DNA of 6,977 bases from positions 1 to 6,977 of the forward strand of contig DNJQ01000122.1 of NCBI GenBank assembly GCA_003497225.1. The letters are read 5' to 3'. This stretch comes from Bacillota bacterium (GTDB taxonomy: Bacteria > Bacillota_I > Bacilli_A > RFN20 > CAG-288). A program made the translations under genes and the position numbers. The notes under the pieces were generated by a model. It worked only from the letters and a program-made list of their open reading frames with translations. It did no database searches and was not told the DNA's origin. Every line of letters starts with the position of its first letter. Within the stretch, counting starts at the first letter, position 1. This document shows, piece by piece, positions 6,284-6,977 of the stretch.

Positions 6284-6977
6284 GTTTTAATGATGAAATA
6301 AAGGAAGAACTAGTTAAAAAAGAATGGAAAAAAGATGAACTTCTTCCGCTCCTTTGTGGTTTTGTTTGTCAAACTAAACCTAATAAAAAAAACTTAGTAC
6401 TTAAATCACAAAAAGAAAGTATCATGCGTTTAATATCTAATTGTTTTAAAAAGCTATATAAAAAAGATTATGAAGTCTTAGGAACAACGCATAATAGATT
6501 TACAAAGGAAACAACATATACTATTACTATTCCACTAAATGAATATCAAAGTACAATTCAAAAGAAGTTACACCATTTAAATCAATTTATGGAACCAGAA
6601 AAATTTAGAATATTTTTATCTGGTATCTTCTTATCTTCTGGATATATTTCTGATCCTGAAACACAACAGTACTCTCTATATATAAAATTTAACGATGATA
6701 ATCTTCCATCAATGATAATGGATACATTCTCTTCCTATGAAGATGAAAGAAAAATCGTTTTTAGAATGGTAAACAGTAATAATTCATACAAACTATACAT
6801 AAAAAAGGGTGAACACATTGCCAATTTTATTGCCTTTATTAATGCTCCAGTTTCAATGTTAAATTTTGAGAATATACGCATAATAAAAGACTTTTATAAT
6901 AACACAAACAGAATGGCAATATGTGATTCTGTTAATTATAATAAATCTCTAGCAACTGGACAAAAGAACTTAAAAGA
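6280..6977 (+). CDS. whiA: WhiA, DNA-binding cell-division/sporulation-family regulator (3' end outside window)
   Basis: WhiA proteins join a LAGLIDADG-homing-endonuclease-like fold without nuclease activity to a C-terminal helix-turn-helix. In Bacillota they bind the nucleoid and affect cell division and chromosome segregation; in Streptomyces they drive sporulation genes. The window holds 232 codons plus 2 nt. It shows an opening MSFNDEIKEEL, then FLSGIFLSSGYISDPE at 112-127 (the usual form is close to YLRGAFLAGGSINDPE), LYIKKGEHIANF near 171-182, and the diagnostic FENIRIIKD at 196-204 followed by NNTNR at 207-211 and NYNKS at 219-223. The DNA-binding domain, normally the last 80 or so residues, is cut off by the window edge. 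The start is chosen from ATGA overlap with the trxB stop and GAGGAG upstream. In many Bacillota rapZ and yvcK precede whiA; here trxB does. The protein is divergent (Lys/Asn-rich), but the family motifs are clear. Confidence 0.9.
   Translation, partial: MSFNDEIKEELVKKEWKKDELLPLLCGFVCQTKPNKKNLVLKSQKESIMRLISNCFKKLYKKDYEVLGTTHNRFTKETTYTITIPLNEYQSTIQKKLHHLNQFMEPEKFRIFLSGIFLSSGYISDPETQQYSLYIKFNDDNLPSMIMDTFSSYEDERKIVFRMVNSNNSYKLYIKKGEHIANFIAFINAPVSMLNFENIRIIKDFYNNTNRMAICDSVNYNKSLATGQKNLK

Noticed and set aside
1..6977. Mobile elements, CRISPR arrays, tRNA/rRNA genes or defence systems
   Set aside because: No repeats, integrase/transposase motifs, inverted termini or RNA-gene signatures were seen. 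Coding density is almost complete with conserved housekeeping genes.

Overview
The window looks like part of an AT-rich (roughly one third G+C) low-GC Gram-positive chromosome, from Bacillota or a relative of the Mollicutes. Six genes lie on the + strand and no minus-strand gene is supported. Every Trp is encoded by TGG. TGA is a true stop at hprK (a tandem TGATGA) and at trxB, so this is the standard bacterial code and not the Mycoplasma UGA=Trp code. The gene order uvrA-hprK-lgt-ppaX-trxB-whiA resembles the conserved Bacillota neighbourhood in a condensed form. I cannot assign a genus; an Erysipelotrichia, Acholeplasma/Izemoplasma or RF39-like lineage would fit.

Layout: 1-78 is an AT-rich leader with a candidate extended -10 promoter and a strong Shine-Dalgarno. 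It is followed by uvrA (79-2919, excision-repair ATPase), hprK (2945-3871, HPr Ser kinase/phosphorylase), lgt (3868-4731, prolipoprotein diacylglyceryl transferase), a HAD phosphatase best read as PpaX (4732-5376), a thioredoxin-reductase-like flavoprotein (5366-6283), and the first 232 codons of whiA (6280 to the window edge). The largest gap between genes is 25 bp. The other junctions overlap by 4 or 11 bp or abut exactly, and no terminator-like hairpin is visible, so the genes probably form one translationally coupled operon.

How the genes fit together: HprK phosphorylates Ser46 of HPr (carbon catabolite control) and removes that phosphate by phosphorolysis, which releases pyrophosphate. 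A PpaX-type phosphatase would destroy that pyrophosphate and pull the reaction towards dephosphorylation. Lgt starts lipoprotein maturation, UvrA finds DNA lesions, the TrxB-like protein handles thiol redox, and WhiA is a DNA-binding cell-division/chromosome factor. These are mostly housekeeping jobs kept together by ancestry.

I see no undescribed multigene system. The most notable feature is that the TrxB-like protein keeps its CxxC and C-terminal FAD motifs but has lost both NADPH-binding motifs, which suggests a non-NADPH electron donor such as ferredoxin. Lgt and HprK also carry substitutions at usually conserved motif positions.
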